Shown here piece after piece: positions 54,121-64,000 of a stretch of DNA of 64,000 bases. The notes below the pieces were generated by a model. The model was given only the letters and a program-made list of their open reading frames with translations, did not search any database and was not told the DNA's origin. The stretch covers positions 95,982,622 to 96,046,621 of the forward strand of contig JASWHV010000005.1 in the NCBI GenBank assembly GCA_030760725.1, in the 5' to 3' direction. How positions within the stretch are numbered: the stretch's first letter is position 1; each line of letters opens with the position of its first letter. Both the position numbers and the translations under genes were made by a program. The stretch is from Neostapfia colusana (lineage: Eukaryota; Streptophyta; Magnoliopsida; Poales; Poaceae).

Positions 54121-57100
54121 TGTAACACCCCAAAAATCTTGTTAAGACCCTAAATCATGTTAAGAGGGGAATTTAAAAATTTTTGGACGTGTTGCATGTT
54201 TTGCAAAAATTCAAATTCAAACTGGAATTCAAATTAAACTCAAAACAGAAAAGAAATAGAAAAAAAAGGAAAACATAAAAAAACCGGCCAGTGGGCCGAA
54301 ACCCACCAGCCGGCCCAACCAGCCCCGCGCCAGCCCGCAGCCCCGCGCGCCTCTTCCTCCCACTGACAGGCGGGGCCCGCCAGCCCTTCTTCTACCTCGC
54401 GCCCGCGCCGGGATTCTCTCACCCCAGATCAAAACCGATCCGGATTCCTGCGCATCCCCGCCGAATTCCGTTCGTAGGCGACGCAAACTCGATCTAAACC
54501 ACCCCGCCGCCCTGCCCCGTCTATAAAAACCCCAACCTCGTTCTGTTTTTCCCACGCCATCCGCCGTTTTTACTCCGGTGAGAACCCGAGCCTTCTCCGG
54601 CGAATTCTAGCCGATCTAAGCTCGGAAATTCTGATCTAACTCGCTGGTCTTGATCCACCGCCTCTGGGGAACCCTGCAGGTGCAGAAAACTCGGTGACTT
54701 GCGGTTCAAACACAGCGCCGACGAGCCTCGCCGTGGTTTCAATTTGGACCTCGTCGCCGACCGCCTTCCAGGACCTCCGAGCTCGAGAAAACCCCCGAGG
54801 TGAGATCCCCGACCTCCCCTCCACCGATCTATGCCATAAAATCACAGTTCTAGGAAGAATTCCCGAAGATCCGAAACTCTCCGACGAGATCGCCGCCTCC
54901 CGCCGCCGTGCGCCGCCGGCAGCGCCGCCCACGCTCGATCAGAGCGACGTGGCCGCTTGTGCGCCGTTTATTTTAAATCGCACGGTAGGGTTTAAATCCC
55001 CGCGTACCAGTTCGATGTTATAATCTCAGCCGTTTGTTTTAAATCGGACGGTCCACGTCAGCCCCGCGTTATAAAGACTGGAAATCTTACGTGCTACCCC
55101 CTGGGGTTCTCGGGAAATAAGAGCTAGCCCCGGAAACTTCTGATCTAGCCCCTGGAACTTCAGAAAATAATGTAAATTCATTTAAAAATCAGTTTTAACC
55201 CCTGGACTTAATAAAAATTAGGAAAAACTCCTCTGTTATGTATAGCTAGACCACTGAAAATTGTTAAAATAATATTATAGACCCTGTAGTGGGGTGAGTT
55301 TACCTTTTTAGCCCTGTTTAATATTTAATTTAGGAAATTGAATATGTGGCTAGTGTTTAAAATTTAAAAGTGGGACAAACATATTTGTCAAAATTTAATA
55401 AAAAAACTTTCTCAGTATTTAGAAAACTTTGGAGTGAGATAAAAACATATTTTGGGCTGAAGTGAATCTGTTTAATTTATTATTCACATTTAGGGACACA
55501 TTTTTAAGTAAAAGAATAGCTCTGGAAAATAGGGAAAATAATTGTAAAATAGTTTACATCAGAGGAAAAGGCCAAAAATATATTAGCAAATATTTTAGAT
55601 CAGAACCTATTCTGTTTAGATGATGTGTCTTGTTATTTTCATAATAAAGTTCACATTTAGGCATAGGAATTAAATCTGAAAATATAGCAACTAGTAAGTG
55701 ATAAATGGAGTTTCTAAAATCCAAAGAATTCAGTTTAGGGTTGGTAGAAATTCTGTAGACACATATGGGGAAGGAAAATACCTTTCATGCATACTTGGTA
55801 GCAAAAAAGATGTAGTAATTGAATATAAGGAAAATTACTTAAATTGGAAACTCATGTATAAAGTATGCAAGCATAAATGTGAATACAAAAGTAGGAATCA
55901 TATACACATGATTAAAAGTGCATGCAAGCCACAAATCAACACACATAGAGTAACCACAACACATATAATGGTGAATGACTCTCATAAATATGAATGTGTG
56001 GTTTGTATGAAGTGGAAGTGTGAACTATGTCCTATGGATTGTTGTTTTTCTTTTGCTATGTGTGATGGTATGATGTAGAACCTGCTCAAGAGCAAGTTAT
56101 TCCTTTCCAAGATCAGGACTACCTATTTCAAGAGCAGCAGGAAGGAGGCAAGTGTCCTTGACCACTTTGATCCTATGTTAGGATGTGTAGATAGAATTAT
56201 TTGCATTGTCTAATGAAATATGAAACCCATACTAGGAAGTTTCCTTAGAATTGCATTACCTTGTTTCCTTGTAGCTTGGGTTGGGATTTATTTTATCATG
56301 TCATTTATTATTATGCATATGCTTAGCCATGCTTAGAATGGGATATTTGGGATATGAGATCATCAGTTTATTTTACCATACTCTTGAATGAGATATTGTG
56401 AGTTATGTAGAGGTAGGGATCAAGGCAAGTTGGATGTTTTGGTTGTGTGCTGGGTGCACGAGACTCGGGTTTGTGTTTAGTACTTGCCTGGATACTAAGG
56501 ACCGGTTCATGGAGCATGTAACCTGGCTTTACCGTGCCAACCACATGCTGAGATGGGGCAGCTTGGCCAATTAATTAGGTGTATCCCCGGCGTAGTATGG
56601 GTGTGTTGGATGGTGCGGGGAATAGGTGTCAGCTGGACTACCATATGAACCGCAAGGCTCAAGAGGGGGCCACTGCAGCAGGGTTGGAGCCTCTTGTATG
56701 CTGTTAGGGGTGAAACCTCAGTGGGCCCACGCTCGTCGGGAATCCCTTTGTAAAGGCTTCGTAGTGATCTTCTGGCTACACATCTGGGAAGTGTGAATGT
56801 GGTTCGTAGCCACTGGCATAATGGAGGTTCTTTTAGTCCAACCGGCAACGGGGGATGAAATCACTACATGTGGGTACAGTGGTACAAACTCTGCAGAGTC
56901 AAAACTGTCATGACAGCCGTGCTCACGGTCAAGAGCGGCTTGGACTTATTCATGATTAGAGGAGGGATGGTTTTCAAAGTTAAGAATGTTAAGAGGGGAG
57001 CTTAATATTGGAAATGATGTTATGGTTATTTGATTATGATGATGGGATGGGAAATTGGGACCATTTCACCTGTGTAGTAATGTAGGTGCTTAATAAGCTA

Positions 57101-57549
57101 AGGTAATAGGTATTAATGGCATAGTGCTTTAACCATGAGTTCAACCTTCCCTTGTTCTAGCCATGCATGACATAATTTTCCCACACTTGCTGAGTACCAT
57201 TGGTACTCAACCTTGCATATTTGTTGGTTTATATTGCTGCTCAGGTCAAGATAATGAGGTGGTGTATAATGACCAAGACTTTGGATCCGAAGAAGGTTTC
57301 TAGGTTCATGGAGACCCTGGGCAACGCCTGTAATGGAGCCCACAAGAATAATATTCCGCTGCTAGTTTATTTACTTGTGATGAACTTATTTTTGTCCATC
57401 GAGACATTTGCTATGTAAGACTTATTTATATTCGACACCTGACTTGTAATAATTGATGCTTCACTATTTGTCATCACATGTATGAGAAAATGATCCTGGC
57501 ATACATGTGATATTCACTTGGTTATTCTTCGGAAAAACCGGGTGTGACA
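54121..57549 (+). repeat. 3' LTR of element I (3429 bp)
   Basis: Collinear and nearly identical with 44876-48305. TATA box at 54522-54529, dyad cluster at 56889-56928. The 126-codon frame at 55698-56078 lies in AT-rich LTR sequence and is shortened in the 5' LTR, so it is not a gene. Confidence 0.95.
54522..54529 (+). promoter_or_regulatory. TATA box of the 3' LTR of I
   Basis: TATAAAAA, same context as in the 5' LTR. It could drive read-out transcription into element H sequence downstream. Confidence 0.7.
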
Positions 57550-57554
57550 TGAAT
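57550..57554. repeat. Target-site duplication of element I (right copy)
   Basis: TGAAT, identical to 44871-44875. Confidence 0.95.
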
Positions 57555-57761
57555 ACATTGTCAAAGGGGGAGAAATATGTATATGGAGAGATTTTTTTTA
57601 CACTTTGCATATGTTATACACTTTCTTCCTTCTCTGATTTTAAAAAAAGGGGAGAAATTAATAAAGGGGGAGAAATGAGTTTTCAAAGCTTTTCAAAACT
57701 TTTCATAAGCCAATGTTCGGATTTTAATTGGTGTTGCCAATGCATTCATCAAGGGGGAGAT
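57555..57761 (+). other. Repeated polypurine tracts before the 3' LTR of H
   Basis: Four GGGGGAGA or GGGGAGA tracts occur: 57563-57573, 57642-57655, 57663-57672 and 57751-57760. The last one abuts the 3' LTR and is the expected functional tract. A fifth related tract lies at 44094-44104. Repeated tracts are known in Sireviruses. Confidence 0.75.
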
Positions 57762-59355
57762 TGTGAAACCTATGTGTGCTGAATAAATTGGCAATTAGGA
57801 TAAAAGTTAGCATTAACATTCAAAGTTTTGAATATTGCCAAAACATTCTTCTGTGGCAAGGTCCAACAAGTTCTTTGTTAGGTCCGCCAAGTGTTGGCAA
57901 GGTCCGACGCAAGGTCCGGAGAGCTCCTGCAAGGTCCGGAGCTTGTTTTTAGGGAGCTCCCGTGAAGTTCAACTCGTAGAACTGCAGCGTCTTGTTTTTG
58001 CTTTTAACTCGCAATGTTTCAAACTTGCTTTATGGGAAGGTTTGCTTAGTATTAATTTGCTAAGTTTTTGGTGTGTTTTGGTGGTTATGGCTGTTATCAT
58101 TTGATATGGTTTGCAACATGCTTATGTGACGTGCTCATGTAAGGTGTTGTGGTTTTCGAACTAACATGAGTCAAGTCGAGGACTTGTGCTCGGAAGAATT
58201 GGTTGTTTATTCATGTGCAGGTGTTGCTTGATTTTAAGACATGGCTGGTGACGGGATCCTTGGACTAGTCTCAGGGAGGAGATGAGGTTCCAACAACCAA
58301 GTTCGGGAGGAGCTGTGGTTGAGTTGATCGGGAGGTCGTTTGGATCAAGGGCAGTGCATATGAAGGTTGCGTGTACGTCGTTGGAAGGTATTTGCACGTG
58401 TGCAAGGAGTGCATGGACGTGGCAACATTGTTCCAAGGTGTGATGAAGAGAAGTGGACGTAAAGAATTGGTCGGAAAGGTCCAACCGGCTGGATTGCGTA
58501 CTCAGGCTGCGGCTGAGTCGTGTTTGACACAAATATGGAAAGTTTTGAGTTGGTTATGATAGGATTTCGTGCGGGTCACGAATTTGAGTTGTTTTAGGAA
58601 TGTTTGGGACGTTCCTAAGGTGTTTGGAAGTCTTAATATTGCTTCTATCTGCGTATAAAAGAGTGTTGAGCAGTATTGGAAAGTTACAGTTTGAATCCAA
58701 GTAGGAGTAGGAGTCCTAGTTTGAATTGGATTGGCCATAGAGCTGGTTATATAAGCAAGGGAGGCCAGAGCTCGTGGTGCACGACTTTGGGCTGTTCCTC
58801 TTGTGTTTCTATTGAATAAAGTTCATAGTTTCGAGGAGCTTTTGTTCCTTGTTCGTCCGACTTGTTTTTCGTCAAGTCTTTCTCGCCGAGTTTCTGGACA
58901 GACCGACGTTGCTTCGGTGTTTTGTTCATAACTCGAGTTTTACAGATCCGATTGACGTGATTCTTTTTGGGTTGTCTTCACAAATCAATTTTCTATCATC
59001 TTTGAAATTTTCACGAGCTTCAGATCTGTAGTTTTTTAGATACACGAGTTTCTTTGCAGTGTTGCAGATCTGTTTTATATCGGGTAGAACAGATTGATCT
59101 TCGTTTAATGTTTTGATCGTATCTCAAGTTTTACTTCGTGTTTTCAAGTGATTCTTGTTGCATTAGATCCGTGACTTGATTCTCTACCTCTCTACTTGAT
59201 TTTTCACGGTTGAACACGTTTAAAAACACTTGCACACACGGTTTCTTTAACCGATTGATTTTTGCTGAGGGGTTTTTATTGTTTCCGCTGCGAAAAGTTT
59301 TAATCTACCATTCACCCCCCCTCTGGTAGCTTTTCACATGCTCTTCGATCCTACA
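57762..59355 (+). repeat. 3' LTR of element H (1594 bp)
   Basis: TGTGAAACC to CCTACA, collinear with 37022-38614 with few mismatches. TATA box at 58748-58755 and AATAAA at 58815-58820. Confidence 0.94.
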
Positions 59356-59360
59356 CCCTG
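59356..59360. repeat. Target-site duplication of element H (right copy)
   Basis: CCCTG; left copy CTCTG at 37017-37021. Confidence 0.8.
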
Positions 59361-60180
59361 TCCCTTTGCGCAAGAGAAGAAGCAAACCGAGGGTTCTCTC
59401 GGGGTTATGGCATGGGAAAACACCGGCTGAAGTGATGAGATCGGGAAAACAGCTCGCCAGCGTAAAAGAATTCACGAGGAGGTATCCTCGGTGCTGCGCA
59501 GTGTCGTCCGGTGGAGCCTCGGTGCTGTCTCGGTTGCTTCTCGTGGGAACAGAAAAGAACCGACTCAATTCAGATATTTGGTGCATATAACAAGTGGGTC
59601 CTACCTTCCCCCTTATCACCTCTCCTTTTCTCACAAACATCTCCTCATTTTGGCAAATGCTGGAAATCAAATGGTGGGAATTCAAATCTGAATTGTGTGT
59701 GGTTATTTGGGCAAGTTTTATCCAAATTCAAAGGTATATTTGAATTCATTGCAAATTTAAATCCAATTGGAAAATGGATAGCAAATATCTTCAAAAATTC
59801 ATGAGACTTTGCCTACCCCCAAATTTGGACCTAAGGAAATCAAATATGGACTCTGATCTTTGATTTGGCTGCTGCAAATGAGATTTTTAATACAACAGTT
59901 TGAGAACCATTGTGTTACTCTCATTTGAATTTTTGAGTGGAACAATTTGTTCTCAAAATCTGACTTTGGCTTTCTCACACTTCTGGGAACTTCCTACTTT
60001 GGTTTTAGATCCCTCTTGGGTTCCAAGTTTTCACATAAAGATTTAAACCTTGGTGGAAATGGTTTTCATGTGTATTATCACATGTGAAAAAGTTTAAACA
60101 AGTCCCATTTTTCATGCATATGAAACCATTCTTTGTGAAAACAAGAGTTTTCTTTGTATGCATATTTTCGGACCTTTACA
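59361..60180 (-). repeat. 5' LTR of element C, second part
   Basis: Continues LTR C after element H: 59361-59580 matches 10671-10897, and 59581-60180 runs to the LTR end GGACCTTTACA, so the minus strand starts TGTAAAGG. From 60181 the sequence is LTR F, which was the target of element C. ATGAA (60181-60185) should be one copy of the target duplication; the partner is outside the window. Confidence 0.82.
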
Positions 60181-62533
60181 ATGAATTCAAAAGTGGGAGA
60201 CATATTCTTACTCAGCACATTTTTGTGAACTCACACACCAATTTTCACTCCATTTGGAGTTGATCTTGACATGAGCTACTGCATATGTGCTGAAATTTAG
60301 TCAAACAAAAACCAATTGAATTCTATCCTATTCAAATGGCCCAAGGGTAGATAATTCAAATGACTGAGGTTAATTTGGTCTCTACTGTTTAGAGCAGTGG
60401 GGAGAAGTTAATTTCAGAGGTTAAAACCCGGGTGGGACCCACATGTCAGCCACTGAAGCAAATTCAACCGACTGAGGGACAGAACACTCGGTTCTCGGGT
60501 TGCAGCCGAGCGCGCCACCGAGAGGCTGGCCGGCGCCAGCTCCTGCTACGTTTCCCCGCGCTAGGAGACCAGCTGCCCGGCTCCTTATCCCTCCCCAGCG
60601 TGCTCCTGTTAAATATCCCCCGAGCCCACGGCGAGATCAGTCAGTTTCGCACCGAGCTCCACCGCAGACCAGCCGCCGTCTCGGTTCCGCTCGTGAGCTG
60701 GCCGATCGCTCATGAACACGACCTTCTCAGTAGCAAAACAGCATCGTGAGCTCGTGAGCAACATCCTAGACGCCGTGTTGTCTACTGAGCAGGCACCCTC
60801 GAGCTCAGCCGGACGTTTTCTAGGCGGACCGAACGTTGCCGCCCTTCGGGCTCTCTTAGACAGCACGGTACAGCCGTCGTCGCACCCACTTCTCTACACA
60901 AGAAAGGTGTGTCACTGCATGTAGATGGTGTAGCCGAAAGCCATTTAGCATACGATCTACCATCGGTTGAGAATTCTCAAGTTTACCGAAAGCCAGTTCA
61001 TATGAGCCGAGCTCACCTCCGATTGAAATTCGGACGCCACACCCTATTATTGGTCAAGCCCCTTCTCCAGTAGGTTCTGCACATGCTAGAACACACGCTA
61101 GAGAAGGAAGCAAGGAAAACCGTCGAGAATCGGCCATGATATGGCCGTTTTCCTCGCCGCCGTTGCAAAGTACCTCGGCTCACCATCGAGGGTATGGTTG
61201 CCGCCGTTTCTAGCTTCCACAAAGCCTTGGTTCATGTTCCTCGTCCTCCACTGATGCTCTCCGACCAATTTCTGATCAATTTGGTGCAGGGTGAGGCGAA
61301 ACCGACCTCACAGAAACCCAATCGGGTGCTGTCACCGGTGCGCGCGGGTTTCCGGCCATCACCGGTTGCCAGCGAGCTCACAGCCGAGTTCAGGAGGTTG
61401 GAAAAGGGGGAGGCGGCGAGTTTTGGGCCGGGAGGTGGCCAGGAACTCGGTTCCGGCGAGTCTTGCCGGAGACCGCCGCCACCGGGTATTGGCGCGAGGA
61501 GGAAGACGGAGCACTGTGTGCGGGACCCACCGGCAGAAGGTTAAACTTTTCTTTGATTTTCAGTTTTAGTTCAAACTTCAAACCCACATAACTTGGGCTA
61601 GGAAGCTCCAAATCGAGTGAACCAATTTTGTTGGATTCAGCTTTCTGAGTACTTTCCAGCAAATCAAGTTTCACTCTATGAAAATATTTATTTCTCCAGA
61701 ATTAATTTTTCAAAGTTCAAACTGGTTAGAATTTTAACTGGAGAACCCTTTGGAGGAAAATTCTGACATTTTGCTGGGATGTTCACCAAAATATCCCTGA
61801 GCTACCATAAACATTTAAGATCCATTTGAGCTCATTTGATCCACCTAATGGGGTGATTAATGAAACTGTTCCAGAGAAAATGGAAAATGTTCAGAAACAT
61901 TCTCAGAATTTCTCTGAAATTGTTTAGCTCATATCTTTAGCTAGGAACCTTCAAATTAAGTGAGACCAACTCCAGTAGAACACTCTAAAAATCTAGTTTC
62001 CAGAAAGTCATGGCTTACTCCATGAAAATTCCTAGAACACCCTAAAAGCTCCAATTAAGGTCAAGTACATAATTATTTGTGGAGAGCTCAAATGAGCTTT
62101 GCTGCAACTAAAACTTGGCCAAGTCTATGTTTAGGTTGTAACTAAACCACAGTAAAAATTTGAGAGTCATTGGGTCTGTCTAGTGAAACTTATAATCTTC
62201 ACAAGTTTAATTTAATTCAAATGCATATAAATTGACACATGTATATTTCTCATATGTAGTCGCTAAGGTTGAGGAGGAACCCGAAGTCTTAGACTTTGTT
62301 ACTCCAGAAGAGCAGCTAGCCTACGACAAAGAGCAGCAAGGCAAGCTCTAGTTTGCATTAACCCTTTTTTAAATTTTTACTATTTTGAGCAATTACTTCG
62401 AGTACCATTACTTTTGCATTAGAGTCTTGTTTGAAAACCCAAATGCATAGCCAAAAAAACTATGGGTTGGGATTAGTATTGAAACCCCATTTAGCTACTG
62501 CAATGCTTGGGTAGGGTAGGATTCGGTACAAGT

Positions 62534-62553
62534 CGAGTAGTTGGAACTACTCG
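62534..62553. other. 20-bp dyad in LTR F
   Basis: CGAGTAGTT and AACTACTCG around a GG centre; reverse-oriented equivalent of the dyads in E. Confidence 0.7.
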
Positions 62554-63196
62554 CGAGGATAGGCTAGAGGCACTCGACTTGGGTAGAGATAGCAAATGAA
62601 ACACATGGCAAGAAAAATGAGACCGAGCAGAGAGTAAGGGCAGCAGGACTTTGGGGCCTGGGTGCTATAGCTCCGCTTGTGTTGATTGAGGACCGAGCCA
62701 TGTGCGGGCCTGTTGAACAAGCTAGAATAGTACCAAAGACCTACCGGCTATATGGGAACCGGGAAACCGATGTAACTCGGGTAGCTGGGTGTTGAGGCAT
62801 AGCTGGTCGTTCATAGGGTAGGTTGAGAGCTCGAGGTGTAAATCGGCTGGCGGCACTGTTGATGCGCGCGCAGAGACCTCTTGCTCGGGACGATTGGACC
62901 AGTTCAACATTTGGCTAATGGGTGAAAGGTGGTTGTGTACGACGTCCGTGATGGTTGCTGTAGGCAACATCGAGTACGGGTGTACATGACAGGTTATTCG
63001 GTTAATCCTGCAGGTGTAAATCGATTATAATCGCCGTCCATCGCGGTCAGTGAGTACCACTTGTTCACTGTACCGTGACGTAGAAAGAACAGGCTAGATA
63101 CACGTTAAAAGTTTCCTGATTTGAAAGTTATACTTGCTTGTTAATGTATTGTTGTAGTTTATAGCTAATTAAAGTTCTTTTCAACTTGGGCAAAGT

Positions 63197-63241
63197 ACAT
63201 GAGAGAAATGCGTTTCTTGTTTGATTGCGGCTCTCTCATGT
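63197..63241 (+). other. Conserved LTR stem-loop, copy in LTR F
   Basis: ACATGAGAGA (63197-63206) and TCTCTCATGT (63232-63241) are exact reverse complements. Two more outer pairs (one G-U type) extend it to 12. The loop is the complement of the CAATCAAACAAGAAAC core, as expected from the opposite orientation. Confidence 0.75.
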
Positions 63242-63686
63242 GCCTTAGCGTAAGGTTCTCCACAACCTGCTGCTAAAACTTGAAAGTAAGGTTCCACTAA
63301 GTAGGCGAGTCCTTTGCAACTTACTTTACCTCATGCACCTATCACCCCTCATGTAGAAGTTTCATGTTTAGGAGAGACGGGTCAGTCTTGCTGAGCCTTC
63401 GTGCTCACTGCTTGTGTTTGAAGCTTTTGCAGGTTTCTATGAGGAAGTGACTCCTGAGGAGGAGACGGAACCCCAGGAGGGGAACCCCGTCGAGTGGGAG
63501 TCGTGCACGCCGCCGTGTTAGTGTGCATGCGTGCTAGCAAGGACACGTTCACGGGATGAACGTGAACTTGATGCGTAGTCTATGCCCGTGAGTGTAGACT
63601 GAACATATTTTTTTGTAAAAATGTTCATAAACCTGTTTATGTAATAAAAATTTGTTTCCGCTTTGTACCTTTGATGTGTGTTATCC

Positions 63687-63707
63687 GGTGCTGTGCAACG
63701 CAGCACC
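63687..63707 (+). other. Terminal hairpin downstream of the poly(A) signal in LTR F
   Basis: GGTGCTG (63687-63693) and CAGCACC (63701-63707) pair around a TGCAACG loop. LTRs D and E have the same kind of hairpin with TGCA in the loop and partly different arms at the matching position. Confidence 0.6.
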
Positions 63708-63751
63708 CCTCAGCGTGATCCTGGCTCGACAAGACTGTGGGGTCGTGTCAA

Positions 63752-64000
63752 CCGCAACAGCAGCAGCAGATGGTACCACGGGCGTTTCCACCGCCACAAC
63801 GCGCTCCTGGTTTCCCTCTGCCAATCAGCGGAGGACCGCCTCGCTACTACTTCTATACGTGTGGCCAGGAGGGCCATTTCTCGAAGGACTGTCCCCAGGG
63901 GCAGCAGAGCAGCGGGCAAGCCCAGAATCAGGGTGGTGCTCGAGGCCGACCTCCGGTCAAGAAGGTTGGTCATCGAACTGAGCGCGTTTGCAACCTCGAC
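63752..64000 (+). pseudogene. Element G: gypsy gag fragment, cut by LTR F and the window edge
   Basis: An open frame of 83 codons without stop runs to the window end. It starts with a Gln run, then a Pro/Arg-rich linker, then a knuckle of the form YTCGQEGHFSKDC followed by a Gly/Gln-rich basic tail. The first Cys of the CCHC motif is missing: a Phe stands two residues before the remaining Cys, which suggests a point mutation. The N-terminal gag is not present because LTR F is inserted here. Protease would follow to the right. Confidence 0.75.

Larger units (their letters stand above)
44876..57549 (+). mobile_element. Element I: complete Ty3/gypsy retrotransposon with accessory ORF (Del/Tekay type)
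   Basis: Structure: 5' LTR 44876-48305, primer binding site 48310-48321, accessory ORF 48523-49293, gag-pol 49607-54075, polypurine tract 54107-54120, 3' LTR 54121-57549, exact target duplication TGAAT. Pol order PR-RT-RH-IN and a C-terminal chromodomain-like segment place it with Del/Tekay chromoviruses. The two LTRs are almost identical, so the insertion is young and the youngest or among the youngest events here. The gag-pol frame nevertheless has at least six breaks, while the accessory ORF is intact. Mobilisation by proteins from another copy is the simplest explanation. Confidence 0.96.
37022..59355 (+). mobile_element. Element H: Ty1/copia retrotransposon (Sirevirus-like), interrupted by element I
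   Basis: A structurally complete copia element: 5' LTR 37022-38614, primer binding site 38617-38628, gag-pol 38676-44097 in the copia order PR-IN-RT-RH, polypurine tracts up to 57761, 3' LTR 57762-59355. Element I (44876-57549) is inserted in the region downstream of pol. The large gag with two CCHC knuckles and a coiled coil, and the repeated GGGGGAGA tracts, point to the Sirevirus (SIRE/Maximus) lineage. At least four nonsense codons and two frame changes make it defective. It is inserted in the 5' LTR of element C. Confidence 0.95.
60181..63750 (+). repeat. LTR F, partial, E family, opposite orientation
   Basis: This is the reverse complement of the E LTRs (compare 12251-15920), lacking about 330 bp of its start because element C is inserted there. 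It ends GGGTCGTGTCA at 63750. The next bases are gag sequence of element G and not a primer binding site, so F is either a solo LTR or the 3' LTR of an element whose body lies left of C. It contains the dyad (62534-62553), the stem-loop (63197-63241), an AATAAA near 63.64 kb and a terminal hairpin (63687-63707). The GC-rich part (60.48-61.54 kb) has no supported gene. Confidence 0.85.

Noticed and set aside
55698..56078. 126-codon frame in the 3' LTR of I
   Set aside because: The matching 5' LTR sequence is frameshifted to 74 codons and composition is that of AT-rich LTR.
63652..63981. 109-codon plus-strand frame across the F/G junction
   Set aside because: It runs from LTR into gag in the wrong frame; the real gag frame starts at 63752.

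Overview
The window looks like intergenic heterochromatin of a large plant genome, most likely a grass. That rests on long LTRs (3.4-4.3 kb), Del/Tekay-type Ty3/gypsy elements, a Sirevirus-like Ty1/copia element and initiator-tRNA-Met primer binding sites (TGGTATCAGAGC). The exact species cannot be read from the sequence. I found no host gene, tRNA, rRNA or CRISPR array. Essentially every base belongs to a nested stack of LTR retrotransposons, labelled A to I here.

Layout, outermost to innermost. G is a gypsy gag fragment at the right edge (63752-64000, +). It is interrupted by LTR F (60181-63750, +). F is interrupted by element C (-), a deletion derivative with its 3' LTR at about 7580-10903, internal remnant at 30131-33512 and 5' LTR at 33513-37021 plus 59361-60180. 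The 3' LTR of C was hit by LTR B (4667-7579), which was hit by element A (1-4666, -, running off the left edge). It was also hit by solo LTR D (10904-12250 plus 27618-30108), which carries the complete gypsy element E (12251-27612, -, target duplication CAATC). The 5' LTR of C was hit by copia element H (37022-59355, +), which carries the complete gypsy element I (44876-57549, +, target duplication TGAAT). This gives up to five levels of nesting.

Coding content is retrotransposon gag-pol, all broken by stops and frameshifts. The exception is a 256-codon accessory ORF of element I (48523-49293), between the primer binding site and gag. Its N-terminus reproduces the histone H3 tail around K9 (TARKSTGG) in the exact H3 register once the initiator Met is removed. 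The same ORF, with one internal stop, is present in element A (264-1034, -). The integrase of element I ends in a chromodomain-like segment, so one element carries both an apparent H3K9-tail mimic and a potential reader of methylated H3K9. This is the most interesting signal in the window. Element E has a different accessory ORF at the same position, with a coiled coil and an acidic tail.

Other signals: start codons of accessory and gag ORFs sit directly behind splice-acceptor-like sequences. LTRs C, D, E and F share a stem-loop whose arms change together around a conserved loop. The A/I LTRs carry clustered perfect dyads and a terminal 12-bp hairpin. Element H has repeated polypurine tracts before its 3' LTR.
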